Origin: Clostridia bacterium
GTDB taxonomy: Bacteria > Bacillota > Clostridia > Christensenellales > Aristaeellaceae
NCBI GenBank assembly: GCA_016297535.1
Contig: JAEDGL010000026.1
Location: 1 to 21,477 of the forward strand
Direction: 5' to 3'
Length of the DNA stretch: 21,477 bases
In this document: positions 14,521-21,477 of the stretch, piece after piece
Position numbering within the stretch: the first letter of the stretch is position 1
Layout of the letters: each line of letters begins with the position of its first letter
Position numbers and translations under genes: made by a program
The notes under the pieces: generated by a model
Database searches by the model: none
What the model saw: only the letters and a program-made list of their open reading frames with translations
What the model was told of the DNA's origin: nothing

Positions 14521-16317
14521 ATGAAAAAGGTTCTTTCCCTGGTGCTTGCGCTGGCCATGCTGCTGACCATGAGCAGCTTTGCCGTTGCCGAGACCGGTGT
14601 GTTCACCGGTGTGGGCGACAGCAATATCGGCGGCGCCGGTTCGATTGAAGTTGCCGTAACCGTTGATGAAAACGGCGCTGTTACCAATGTGGAGGTTACC
14701 AAAAACGGCGACACTCCCGGCATCAGCGATCCCGCTGTGGAGCAGATTCCCGCGCTGATCGTGGAAATGCAAAGCGCCAATGTGGACGCCGTGTCCGGCG
14801 CCACCTACACCAGCGACGCCATCATGGCCGCCACGCTGGACGCTGTAACCAAGGCCGGTCTGGACGCGGCTGCCTGGTCCGAGAAGAAGGAAAAGGTGGT
14901 CGTCAAGGGCGAGGATGTGGAGCTGGAGGCTGACGTGGTGATCGTTGGCGCCGGCGGCGCCGGTCTGGCTGCGGCTGTGCAGGCCAATCAGAACGGCTCC
15001 AGCGTAATCGTTCTGGAAAAGATGGGCAAGGTTGGCGGCAACACCATCCTGGCCGGCGGCGCGCTCAACGCGGTGAATGACCGCAGCGAGCAGGCGCTTG
15101 CCTACAACGACTCCGTGGAATGGCACTTTACCCAGACCATGAACGGTGGCGACAACCAGGGCGATCCCGTGCTGGTGCACACCCTGGTCAGCCAGGCCTA
15201 CGAAGGCGTTGCCTGGCTGATGGACCTGGGCATGGAGTTCCAGGATGAGACCACCGGCCTGTTCACCGTAACCGGCGGCCTGTGGCCCCGCGCCCACAAG
15301 CCCGTGATGCCTTTGGGCCAGGGCTTCTTCGCCACCTATATGAACTACATCGACAACCATGACAACGTGGACGTGATGCTCAACACCAAGGCAAACGAGC
15401 TGCTGGTGGATGACAACGGCAGGGTTTGCGGCGTGGTGGCCACCGGCGAAACCGGCAACACCGTAACCGTAAAGGCCGGCAAGGGCGTTATCATGGCTAC
15501 CGGCGGCTTTGCCGGCAGCGTGGAGCTGCGCAGCGCCTTCAACACCCAGTGGGCCGATCTGGGCGCTACCATCAAAACCACCAACCATGCCGGCGCTACC
15601 GGCGACGGCATCAAGATGATGCAGAAGCTGGGCGCGGACTTTGTGCAGATGGGCAACATTCAGCTGCTGCCCCTGGGCGATCCCCAGACCGGTTCTCTGG
15701 CCGGCAACATCGAGCATGATGTGGAAACCCGTATCTTTGTAAACAAGGAAGGCAACCGCTTCGTCAACGAGGGCGGCCGCCGCGACGATATGACCAACGC
15801 CCTCTTCGCCCAGACCGACGCCACCATGTGGATCGTGATGGACTCCGACACCTATCCCACCGGCGACGAGCTGAACAACTTTGGCGAAACCGCCAACCAG
15901 CTGGTGGAAGCCGGCCGCGCCTTCAAGGCCGATACCCTGGAGGAGCTGGCTGCTCTGATCAACGTGCCCGCCGACAACCTGGTGGCCGCCGTTGCCGAGT
16001 TTAACCGTCACGCCGAGGGCGGCGACCTGGCCGGCACCCCCGATGAGTTTGGCCGCACCCTGTACAAGACCCCCATCGACAACGGCCCGTTCTATGCCGC
16101 TGCCCGCGTGCCCACCGTGCACCACACCATGGGCGGCGTGCGCATTAACCAGTATGCGCAGGTGATCAACGAGAACGGCCAGATCATCCCCGGCCTGTAC
16201 GCGGCTGGCGAGGTAACCGGCGGCATCCATGGCGCCAACCGCCTGGGCGGCAACGCGCTTACCGATACCGTTGTGTTTGGCCGTATTGCCGGTGACAGCG
16301 CCTCTCAGGGCAAGTAA
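14521..16317 (+). CDS. Secreted FMN/FAD flavin reductase (fumarate-reductase-like, no heme)
   Basis: This 598-residue extracytoplasmic reductase uses an external organic acceptor. Order: signal peptide (1-23), FMN-binding domain (about 28-115) with the flavinylation motif DAVSGAT (FMN expected on Thr95, added by ApbE), FAD/NAD-type domain with GAGGAG (143-148) and EKMGKVGGNT, and the reductase core. In flavocytochrome c fumarate reductases the key residues are His365, Arg402, His504 and Arg544. Arg421 (GGRRDD), His535 (VHHTMGG) and Arg574 (GANRLGG) match the last three, but the first aligns with Leu383 (NIQLLP). The substrate may therefore not be fumarate, for example urocanate or a cinnamate-type acid. 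No CxxCH heme motif is present. AAGGAGG lies 9 bases before the ATG. Codon use is strongly biased, suggesting high expression. A NusG-II protein follows. Confidence 0.93.
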   Translation: MKKVLSLVLALAMLLTMSSFAVAETGVFTGVGDSNIGGAGSIEVAVTVDENGAVTNVEVTKNGDTPGISDPAVEQIPALIVEMQSANVDAVSGATYTSDAIMAATLDAVTKAGLDAAAWSEKKEKVVVKGEDVELEADVVIVGAGGAGLAAAVQANQNGSSVIVLEKMGKVGGNTILAGGALNAVNDRSEQALAYNDSVEWHFTQTMNGGDNQGDPVLVHTLVSQAYEGVAWLMDLGMEFQDETTGLFTVTGGLWPRAHKPVMPLGQGFFATYMNYIDNHDNVDVMLNTKANELLVDDNGRVCGVVATGETGNTVTVKAGKGVIMATGGFAGSVELRSAFNTQWADLGATIKTTNHAGATGDGIKMMQKLGADFVQMGNIQLLPLGDPQTGSLAGNIEHDVETRIFVNKEGNRFVNEGGRRDDMTNALFAQTDATMWIVMDSDTYPTGDELNNFGETANQLVEAGRAFKADTLEELAALINVPADNLVAAVAEFNRHAEGGDLAGTPDEFGRTLYKTPIDNGPFYAAARVPTVHHTMGGVRINQYAQVINENGQIIPGLYAAGEVTGGIHGANRLGGNALTDTVVFGRIAGDSASQGK

Positions 16318-16361
16318 TCCTTGAAAAGCCAAACCCGTCCGAAGTGGGTTCGAACGGGCAC

Positions 16362-16398
16362 AGGGAGATGGAGCCTTGGCTTCATCTCCCTTTCTTCG
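16362..16398 (+). terminator. Strong hairpin between reductase and NusG-II genes (terminator or processing site)
   Basis: AGGGAGATGGAGCC (16362-16375) pairs with 16378-16391, allowing one G-U pair, to give about 13 bp with a tiny loop, followed by TTTCTTCG. The T run is broken, so partial read-through into the NusG-II gene is likely, giving more reductase than partner mRNA. Confidence 0.6.
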
Positions 16399-16451
16399 TG
16401 GAGGAGGCGGCACGACGCTTCCGCCGCGCATCCATCTCCAAAGGAGCCATT

Positions 16452-16952
16452 ATGCGTAATCGAAATGTGCTGATTCTTCTGTGCGCAGTGGCCGCAACCG
16501 GCCTTGTTCTTGCCGCCGCGCTGCTGTTGCCCCGTCAGGCCGCCCGGCCGGACGCCGGTGCGCCCGCCCTTACGCAAAGCGCCGCGCCTGCCCAGACGGT
16601 TTCCGTTCAGGCCACTGCCGCTCAGCCTACCGCCGTTCCCGCAAAGGCATACCTGCTTGTAAGCGTTAACGGCACAACCTATCAGCCCCTGCCGCTTTCC
16701 ACGGAGGGCGATTATACCGTTACCCAGGGCAACGGTGCGGAAAACGTGATCCACGTTACCTCCGAGGGCGTAAGCATGAAATCCTCCACCTGCGACAATC
16801 AGGATTGTGTAAAGCAGGGGGAGGTAACCCTTGCCAACAAGGACGAGCGTATCCTGTCCAACATGATTATCTGCCTGCCCAATCAGGTGGTTTTGGAGCT
16901 GTACACCCCCGAGGAGCTGCTTGAGCTGCTCTACCCGCAGCAGGAGCCGTAA
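16452..16952 (+). CDS. NusG domain II-containing membrane-anchored protein
   Basis: This is a 166-residue protein. AAGGAG lies 5 bases before the ATG, followed by a hydrophobic helix (about 6-27), a Pro/Ala/Thr linker and an extracytoplasmic NusG-II domain (about 66-155). The family fingerprint is STCDNQDCVKQGE with Cys114 and Cys119, then IICLPNQVV with Cys141. Proteins of this type recur beside FMN-binding flavoproteins and ApbE-type flavin transferases in anaerobes, which fits its place after the reductase. The conserved cysteines suggest a redox or cofactor-handling role, which is inference; the molecular function is not established. It is the last plus-strand gene, ending before the bidirectional terminator at 17050-17075. 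The gap 16953-17134 holds no gene. Confidence 0.88.
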   Translation: MRNRNVLILLCAVAATGLVLAAALLLPRQAARPDAGAPALTQSAAPAQTVSVQATAAQPTAVPAKAYLLVSVNGTTYQPLPLSTEGDYTVTQGNGAENVIHVTSEGVSMKSSTCDNQDCVKQGEVTLANKDERILSNMIICLPNQVVLELYTPEELLELLYPQQEP

Positions 16953-17049
16953 ACGGTTTTTACACGCGTGTTTCGTTTTATTCGTCCGCCCCGCAAAGCG
17001 GCGTGCACCGCTCCTGTCCCCCGGGAGAATAGGCCTTTCCCCCATTGTA

Positions 17050-17075
17050 AAAAGCCCAGCCGGAGCTGGGCTTTT
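17050..17075. terminator. Bidirectional rho-independent terminator
   Basis: An 11-bp perfect stem (17050-17060 with 17065-17075; core AAGCCCAGC / GCTGGGCTT) with loop CGGA is flanked by A's on one side and T's on the other. It can therefore end both the plus-strand reductase/NusG-II operon and the minus-strand uvrA/M18 operon. Confidence 0.9.
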
Positions 17076-17134
17076 CGCTTGTCAAAATAAGCTTGGGAAG
17101 AAGCCGCTTTGCGTGGTGCTGCCCCGTCCGGGCT

Positions 17135-18433
17135 TTACCGAAGCTCAAACACGCCGTCCTCCAGCATGCGGATATCCGTGCTGTAGAAGCTGCTCAGAGC
17201 GTCCACCATGTACTGCACATCCTTCACACCGGCGGTTTCGTAGGCGGAGTGCATGGCCAGCTGCGCCAGACCGATATCCACCGTGTTCATGGAGGTGTGG
17301 GTGTTGGCAATGTTGCCCAGCGTGCTGCCACCCGGCATATCCGAGCGGTTGGCAAACTGCTGCACGGGTACGCCCGCCTTTTCGCACACGGCGCTGAAAA
17401 GCGCGCAGGAGACGGCGTCGGTGGTGTATTTCTGGTTGGCGTTGTGCTTGATCACCACGCCGCCGTTCATGAAGGTGCGGTTCTGCGCGTCGTATTTTTC
17501 GGGATGGTTGGGATGCACACAGTGCGCGTTGTCGGCGGATACCATCAGGCTGCTCACGATCAGCGCGCGCTTCTGGCTGTCGGTGGCGCCCAGCGCATCG
17601 CAGATGCGGGAGAGCACATCCTCCATAAAGGTGGAATTGGCGCCCTGCTTGGTGCTGCTGCCCACCTCCTCGTTATCAAACACGGCGCAAACGTTGATGT
17701 GGCTTTGCGCGCGGGTATGGACAAAGGCCTGCATGCTGGTCCAGGCGCATTCCAGGTCATCAATGCGGGGGCAGGAGAAAAACTCGTTCTCTGCGCCCCA
17801 GATGCTGCCGGGCATGCGGGTGTACAGGAACAGATCGGCGCTTACGATGTTTTCCGTCTGAGTGTCGCAGCACCGGGCCACCTCCTGCATCAGGCGGCCG
17901 GTTTCCACGCCCTGGGCATACAGGGGCAGAAGATCCGTTTGCGGGTTGTACTTGTAGCCGTCGTTAACCTCGCGGTTGAAATGGATGGGCATGTTGGGAA
18001 TGAGCACCGCATCGCGGCCCAGATCCACCAGACGGGTTTCAAAGCCGCCGTCGGTTTTTACGATGGCGCGCCCCGCGATGGACAGCGGGCGGTCGAACCA
18101 GCTGGACAGGATCATACCGCCATAGCGCTCCACATTGAGGCGGATAAAATGCCCCGCGGCCGCGTCCTCGCTGTTGGGCTTCAGCTTGAAGACGGGGCTG
18201 TCGGAGTGGCTGGCCACAATCTGGAAATGGGACAGCCCGCACTCCGGCACGTCAAAGGCGATGACGGAGGACAGGTTGCGCGTAACGAAATAGCGCTGTC
18301 CGGGTACAAGCTGCCACTGGCCGCACTCGCTGAGCCGGGTGAAGCCGTTTTGCTCCAGCTGATCGCACAGGGCATGAACCGAGTGGAACGCGCTGGGAGA
18401 CTGGCTGATGAAGGATAGGAACGAATGAACCAT
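17135..18433 (-). CDS. apeB: M18-family aminopeptidase
   Basis: This is a 432-residue cytoplasmic di-zinc aminopeptidase that removes N-terminal residues from peptides. The M18 signature runs in order: SHSDSP with ligand His76 and Asp78, DNEEVGS with Glu255/Glu256, SADNAH with Asp301, the NMPGGST motif region (RSDMPGGST, 363-371), and the late LAMHS with His395. I place the start at the ATG at 18433, with AGGAGG 7 bases upstream; a longer in-frame reading would add 54 residues overlapping the uvrA end with no ribosome site. It follows uvrA by 53 bases and lacks a clear own promoter, so it is probably co-transcribed. The bidirectional terminator lies about 60 bases after the stop. Family confidence is high. 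Confidence 0.95.
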   Translation of the reverse strand: MVHSFLSFISQSPSAFHSVHALCDQLEQNGFTRLSECGQWQLVPGQRYFVTRNLSSVIAFDVPECGLSHFQIVASHSDSPVFKLKPNSEDAAAGHFIRLNVERYGGMILSSWFDRPLSIAGRAIVKTDGGFETRLVDLGRDAVLIPNMPIHFNREVNDGYKYNPQTDLLPLYAQGVETGRLMQEVARCCDTQTENIVSADLFLYTRMPGSIWGAENEFFSCPRIDDLECAWTSMQAFVHTRAQSHINVCAVFDNEEVGSSTKQGANSTFMEDVLSRICDALGATDSQKRALIVSSLMVSADNAHCVHPNHPEKYDAQNRTFMNGGVVIKHNANQKYTTDAVSCALFSAVCEKAGVPVQQFANRSDMPGGSTLGNIANTHTSMNTVDIGLAQLAMHSAYETAGVKDVQYMVDALSSFYSTDIRMLEDGVFELR

Positions 18434-18486
18434 ACGAACGCCTCCTGTTATTGCAATCGTGCTGTTTTTACCCCGCGGTCCGGGGA

Positions 18487-21339
18487 TCAGCCCCGCGCCG
18501 GGGCGGTTGAATCCTGCTTTTCCAGCATGGGCTTCAGGTACTGGCCGGTATAGCTGGCCTCCACCCGGGCCACCTGTTCCGGGGTGCCCTCGCAAACCAC
18601 GGTGCCGCCTCCGTCGCCGCCCTCGGGGCCCAGGTCGATGAGCCAGTCGGCGGTTTTGATCACGTCCAGATTGTGCTCAATCACCAGCACGCTGTTGCCA
18701 CCGTCCACCAGCCGCTGCAAAACGCCGATCAGGCGGTTGACATCGTCCATGTGCAGGCCGGTGGTGGGCTCGTCCAGCAGGTACAGGGTGCGTCCCGTGG
18801 CGCGGCGGCTGAGCTCGGTGGCCAGCTTGATGCGCTGCGCCTCGCCGCCGGACAGCTGCGTGGAGGGCTGGCCCAGCTTGATGTAGTTCAGCCCCACATC
18901 ATACAGCGTTTGCAGCTTTTTCACGATGGGCTGATGGTTTTCAAAAAAGCTCAGCGCTTCCTCCACCGTCATTTCCAGCACATCGTGGATGGATTTGCCG
19001 TTGTATTTCACATCCAGCGTTTCGCGGTTGTAGCGCGCGCCCTTGCAGGCGTCGCAGGGCACATAAATATCCGGCAGAAAATGCATTTCGATCTTTACCA
19101 GACCATCGCCCGAGCAGGCCTCGCAGCGGCCGCCCTTTACGTTGAAGGAGAAGCGGTTTTCCTTGTAGCCGCGCGCCTTGGCATCCGGCGTCATGGCGAA
19201 CACCTTGCGGATCAGATCAAACAGGCCCGTATAGGTGGCCGGGTTGGAGCGCGGGGTGCGGCCGATGGGGCTTTGATCGATGGCGATGATCTTGTCCAGC
19301 TTTTCCACGCCCAGCATTTCGTCAAAGTGGCCGGGGCGGGTTTTGGCGCGGTTGAGCACGCGGGCCAGGTGCTTGTGCACAATTTCGTTGACCAGGCTGG
19401 ATTTGCCGCTGCCGCTTACGCCGGTTACGCAGCAGAACACGCCCAGGGGAATGTCCACATCGATGTTTCGCAGGTTGTTTTCCCGGGCACCCTTCACGGT
19501 GAGGAAGCCCGTGGGCTTGCGGCGCTGCGCGGGCACGGGAATGCGCTTCCGGCCGCTCAGGTACTGGCCGGTGAGCGAGTTGGGATTACGAAGGATATCG
19601 TCAATCGTGCCCTCGGCCACAATATGGCCGCCGTGCACGCCCGCGCCGGGGCCGACGTCCACAATCCAGTCGGCGGCGTACATGGTATCCTCGTCGTGCT
19701 CCACAACGATGAGCGTGTTGCCCAGATCGCGCAGGCGCTTGAGGGTGGACAAAAGCTTGGCGTTATCCCGCTGGTGCAGGCCGATGGAGGGCTCGTCCAG
19801 GATGTAGAGCACGCCCATCAGGCTGGATCCGATCTGCGTGGCCAGACGAATGCGCTGTGCCTCGCCGCCGGAAAGGGTGGCTGCGGCGCGGGAAAGCGTC
19901 AGATAGCTGAGGCCCACGCTGTCCAGAAAGCCCAGGCGGCTGTCCAGCTCCTTCAGAATCTGCGCGGCGATGATGGCGCTGTTGCCCTCCAGCTGCAGGT
20001 TGTGCAGAAAGGCGCGCGCACGGCTCACGCTTAAATCGCACAGCTGGGCAATGTTCATGCCACCCACCGTAACGGCCAGCACCTCGGGCTTCAGCCGCCT
20101 GCCGTGGCAGGCGCGGCATTCATCGGTGATCATATATTCCTCGTAGGCAGCCCGCATGGCCTCGGAGGTGGTTTCGTTGTAGCGGCGGTTGAGCGAGGTG
20201 ATGACGCCCTCAAAGGTGGTCTGGTACTGTCCGCTTCCGTGCGCGCCCTCGTACTCGATGGTAATCGCATCCTCCGAGCCGTAGAGCAGAATATCTATCA
20301 CCTTTTTGGGCAGGTCGCGAACGGGCGTATCCAGCGAAAAACCGTATTTTTTGCTGAGCGCCTCAAAATAGGTGCGGGCCATGCTGTTTTTATCCGCCAC
20401 ATTCCAGGCCATGGCCTGCAACGCGCCCTGGTTGAGGCTGAGGCTGTCGTCAGGGATGATGGTTTCCTGCGTAATGCGCATAACCGTGCCCAGCCCGGCG
20501 CAGGAGGGACAGGCGCCAAACGGGCTGTTGAACGAGAACATACGGGGGCTGAGCTCCTCGATAGAGATGTTGCAGTCCGGGCAGGCATAGTTTTGTGAAA
20601 ACAGCAGCGTTCCCCTGTCAAACAGATCCACCAGCACCAGCCCGCCGCTTTCTCTGGCAGCGGTCTCCATGCTGTCGGCCAGCCGCTGGCGGAATTCATC
20701 CGACGGGCGGATCACCAGACGGTCCACCACGATCTCGATATCATGCTTCAGCTTTTTATCCAGCGTGGGGCGCTCGTCCAGATCATACACCTCGCCATCG
20801 ATGCGCACGCGCACATAGCCGCGCTTCTGCGCGTCGTCCATCAGCTTGGTGTGCTCGCCCTTGCGCTGGCGCACCACGGGCGCAAGCAGCTGCATGCGCT
20901 GCCCCTCGGGGTAGGCCATCACCTGCTCCACCATCTGGTCGATGGTCTGCTGCCGGATCTCGCGCCCGCATTTGGGACAGTGGGGAATGCCCACGCGCGC
21001 GTAGAGCAGGCGCAGGTAATCGTAAATCTCCGTAACCGTGCCCACGGTGGAGCGCGGGTTGCGCGCGGTGGTCTTTTGATCGATGGAGATGGCAGGACTC
21101 AGCCCCTCGATGGAGTCGATATCCGGCTTTTCCATCTGCCCCAGAAACATGCGGGCATAGCTGGACAGGCTTTCCACATAGCGGCGCTGGCCCTCGGCAT
21201 AGATGGTGTCAAAGGCCAGGCTGGTTTTGCCCGAGCCGCTCAGCCCGGTAAACACCACCAGGCTGTTGCGGGGAATCTCGATGGTTACGTTTTTCAGGTT
21301 ATGCTCGCGCGCGCCGCGAACAATGAGCTTGTCTTGCAA
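18487..21339 (-). CDS. uvrA: Excinuclease ABC subunit A (UvrA)
   Basis: UvrA is the damage-recognition ATPase of nucleotide excision repair; it loads UvrB onto lesions. The full-length 950-residue protein has two ABC modules. Walker A GLSGSGKT lies at about residues 32-39, and a second GVSGSGKS lies near 640. Two signature motifs (LSGGEAQRI) are followed by DEP Walker B motifs. Zinc-binding pairs are visible: CPKC (121-124), CPDC/CPSC around 254-283, and CEAC/CDAC around 740-766. The start is a TTG, the only in-frame start after GGAGA, about 10 bases upstream; the protein then begins [16 protein letters not shown], as in relatives. The weak start and long spacing may limit translation. The M18 gene follows. 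Copy B of the structured repeat lies just upstream. Confidence 0.97.
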   Translation of the reverse strand: MQDKLIVRGAREHNLKNVTIEIPRNSLVVFTGLSGSGKTSLAFDTIYAEGQRRYVESLSSYARMFLGQMEKPDIDSIEGLSPAISIDQKTTARNPRSTVGTVTEIYDYLRLLYARVGIPHCPKCGREIRQQTIDQMVEQVMAYPEGQRMQLLAPVVRQRKGEHTKLMDDAQKRGYVRVRIDGEVYDLDERPTLDKKLKHDIEIVVDRLVIRPSDEFRQRLADSMETAARESGGLVLVDLFDRGTLLFSQNYACPDCNISIEELSPRMFSFNSPFGACPSCAGLGTVMRITQETIIPDDSLSLNQGALQAMAWNVADKNSMARTYFEALSKKYGFSLDTPVRDLPKKVIDILLYGSEDAITIEYEGAHGSGQYQTTFEGVITSLNRRYNETTSEAMRAAYEEYMITDECRACHGRRLKPEVLAVTVGGMNIAQLCDLSVSRARAFLHNLQLEGNSAIIAAQILKELDSRLGFLDSVGLSYLTLSRAAATLSGGEAQRIRLATQIGSSLMGVLYILDEPSIGLHQRDNAKLLSTLKRLRDLGNTLIVVEHDEDTMYAADWIVDVGPGAGVHGGHIVAEGTIDDILRNPNSLTGQYLSGRKRIPVPAQRRKPTGFLTVKGARENNLRNIDVDIPLGVFCCVTGVSGSGKSSLVNEIVHKHLARVLNRAKTRPGHFDEMLGVEKLDKIIAIDQSPIGRTPRSNPATYTGLFDLIRKVFAMTPDAKARGYKENRFSFNVKGGRCEACSGDGLVKIEMHFLPDIYVPCDACKGARYNRETLDVKYNGKSIHDVLEMTVEEALSFFENHQPIVKKLQTLYDVGLNYIKLGQPSTQLSGGEAQRIKLATELSRRATGRTLYLLDEPTTGLHMDDVNRLIGVLQRLVDGGNSVLVIEHNLDVIKTADWLIDLGPEGGDGGGTVVCEGTPEQVARVEASYTGQYLKPMLEKQDSTAPARG

Positions 21340-21372
21340 AGAAGGGGTTCTCCTTTCATCCGGGAAGGGGGC

Positions 21373-21398
21373 ATTGGCCGCGCACAGGCGCGGCCAAT
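21373..21398. repeat. Perfect 11-bp hairpin upstream of uvrA
   Basis: ATTGGCCGCGC (21373-21383) pairs with GCGCGGCCAAT (21388-21398) around loop ACAG. It adjoins repeat copy B in the position where copy A has its terminator stem. It differs in sequence and lacks a T run on either side, so it is not an obvious terminator. Confidence 0.75.
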
Positions 21399-21477
21399 CA
21401 GGCTGTCAATAAACCCTCTGGTAGGCGTCGGAGGGCCGCAGCCCTCCGACTCTTGTTCCGAGCCCAGCGACCTGTGC
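21398..21477 (-). repeat. Structured dispersed intergenic repeat, copy B (cut by the window edge)
   Basis: This matches copy A at 10212-10291 in the same orientation, with scattered changes at 21403-21426 and identity at 21427-21477. The 10-bp hairpin (21427-21436 with 21441-21450) is intact. The left arm of the second hairpin (21456-21466) is present and its right arm lies beyond the edge. No promoter for uvrA is obvious in 21340-21477. Confidence 0.8.

Noticed and set aside
16330..16362. GGTTCGAA sequence resembling a tRNA T-loop
   Set aside because: The flanking bases do not form a 5-bp T stem, and no acceptor, D or anticodon arms can be placed around it.
14491..16431. Long minus-strand open frame opposite the flavin reductase
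   Set aside because: The reductase has clear promoter, signal peptide and motifs. The opposite frame is a compositional by-product of its biased codons.
21398..21430. TTGACA in repeat copy B (minus strand) as a uvrA promoter
   Set aside because: No acceptable -10 lies 16-19 bases downstream; that position falls in the GC-rich hairpin.

Overview
The window is GC-rich and looks like the chromosome of an anaerobic, Gram-positive-type Firmicute (class Clostridia, possibly a gut lineage). The clues are strong AGGAGG-like ribosome binding sites, sigma-A type promoters (for example TTGACA-17-TACAAT), lipid-free signal peptides, an L,D-transpeptidase with Pro/Thr linkers, a secreted flavin reductase with a NusG-domain-II partner, and no sign of phage or transposase genes. 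The genus assignment is inference only.

Layout, left to right. (1) 7-3473, minus strand: a three-gene operon of a secreted cysteine-peptidase-like protein, a phosphoglycerate-mutase-like protein that has lost most of its catalytic residues, and rarA. It reads from a good promoter at 3514-3542. (2) 3614-5517, plus strand: a secreted M28 zinc peptidase and a TIM-barrel amidohydrolase. The second gene has its own near-consensus promoter, interleaved with the terminator hairpin of the first. (3) 5521-10076, minus strand: a HAD phosphatase, a four-repeat L,D-transpeptidase, a small membrane protein, trmO and a Cys-rich protein, reading from a promoter at 10133-10161. (4) 10354-13269, minus strand: a large hybrid sensor kinase with two receiver domains. 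Its 3' side carries a terminator fused to a structured repeat (10212-10304), and a second copy of that repeat lies at the right edge (21398-21477). (5) 13608-16952, plus strand: a MerR-family regulator, then a secreted FMN/FAD reductase and a NusG-II protein. The reductase promoter has the 19-bp spacer typical of MerR activation. (6) 17135-21339, minus strand: uvrA followed by an M18 aminopeptidase.

How the genes fit together: uvrA and rarA are unlinked genome-maintenance genes, and trmO is a tRNA-modification gene carried in an envelope operon. The most distinctive block is sensor kinase / MerR / flavin reductase / NusG-II. It reads as a regulated extracytoplasmic anaerobic-reductase module: the reductase is predicted to carry covalent FMN, and its active site differs from that of true fumarate reductases, so its electron acceptor is unknown. 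No tRNA, rRNA, CRISPR array, insertion sequence or phage gene was seen. Several very long reading frames opposite real genes are by-products of GC-rich codon usage.
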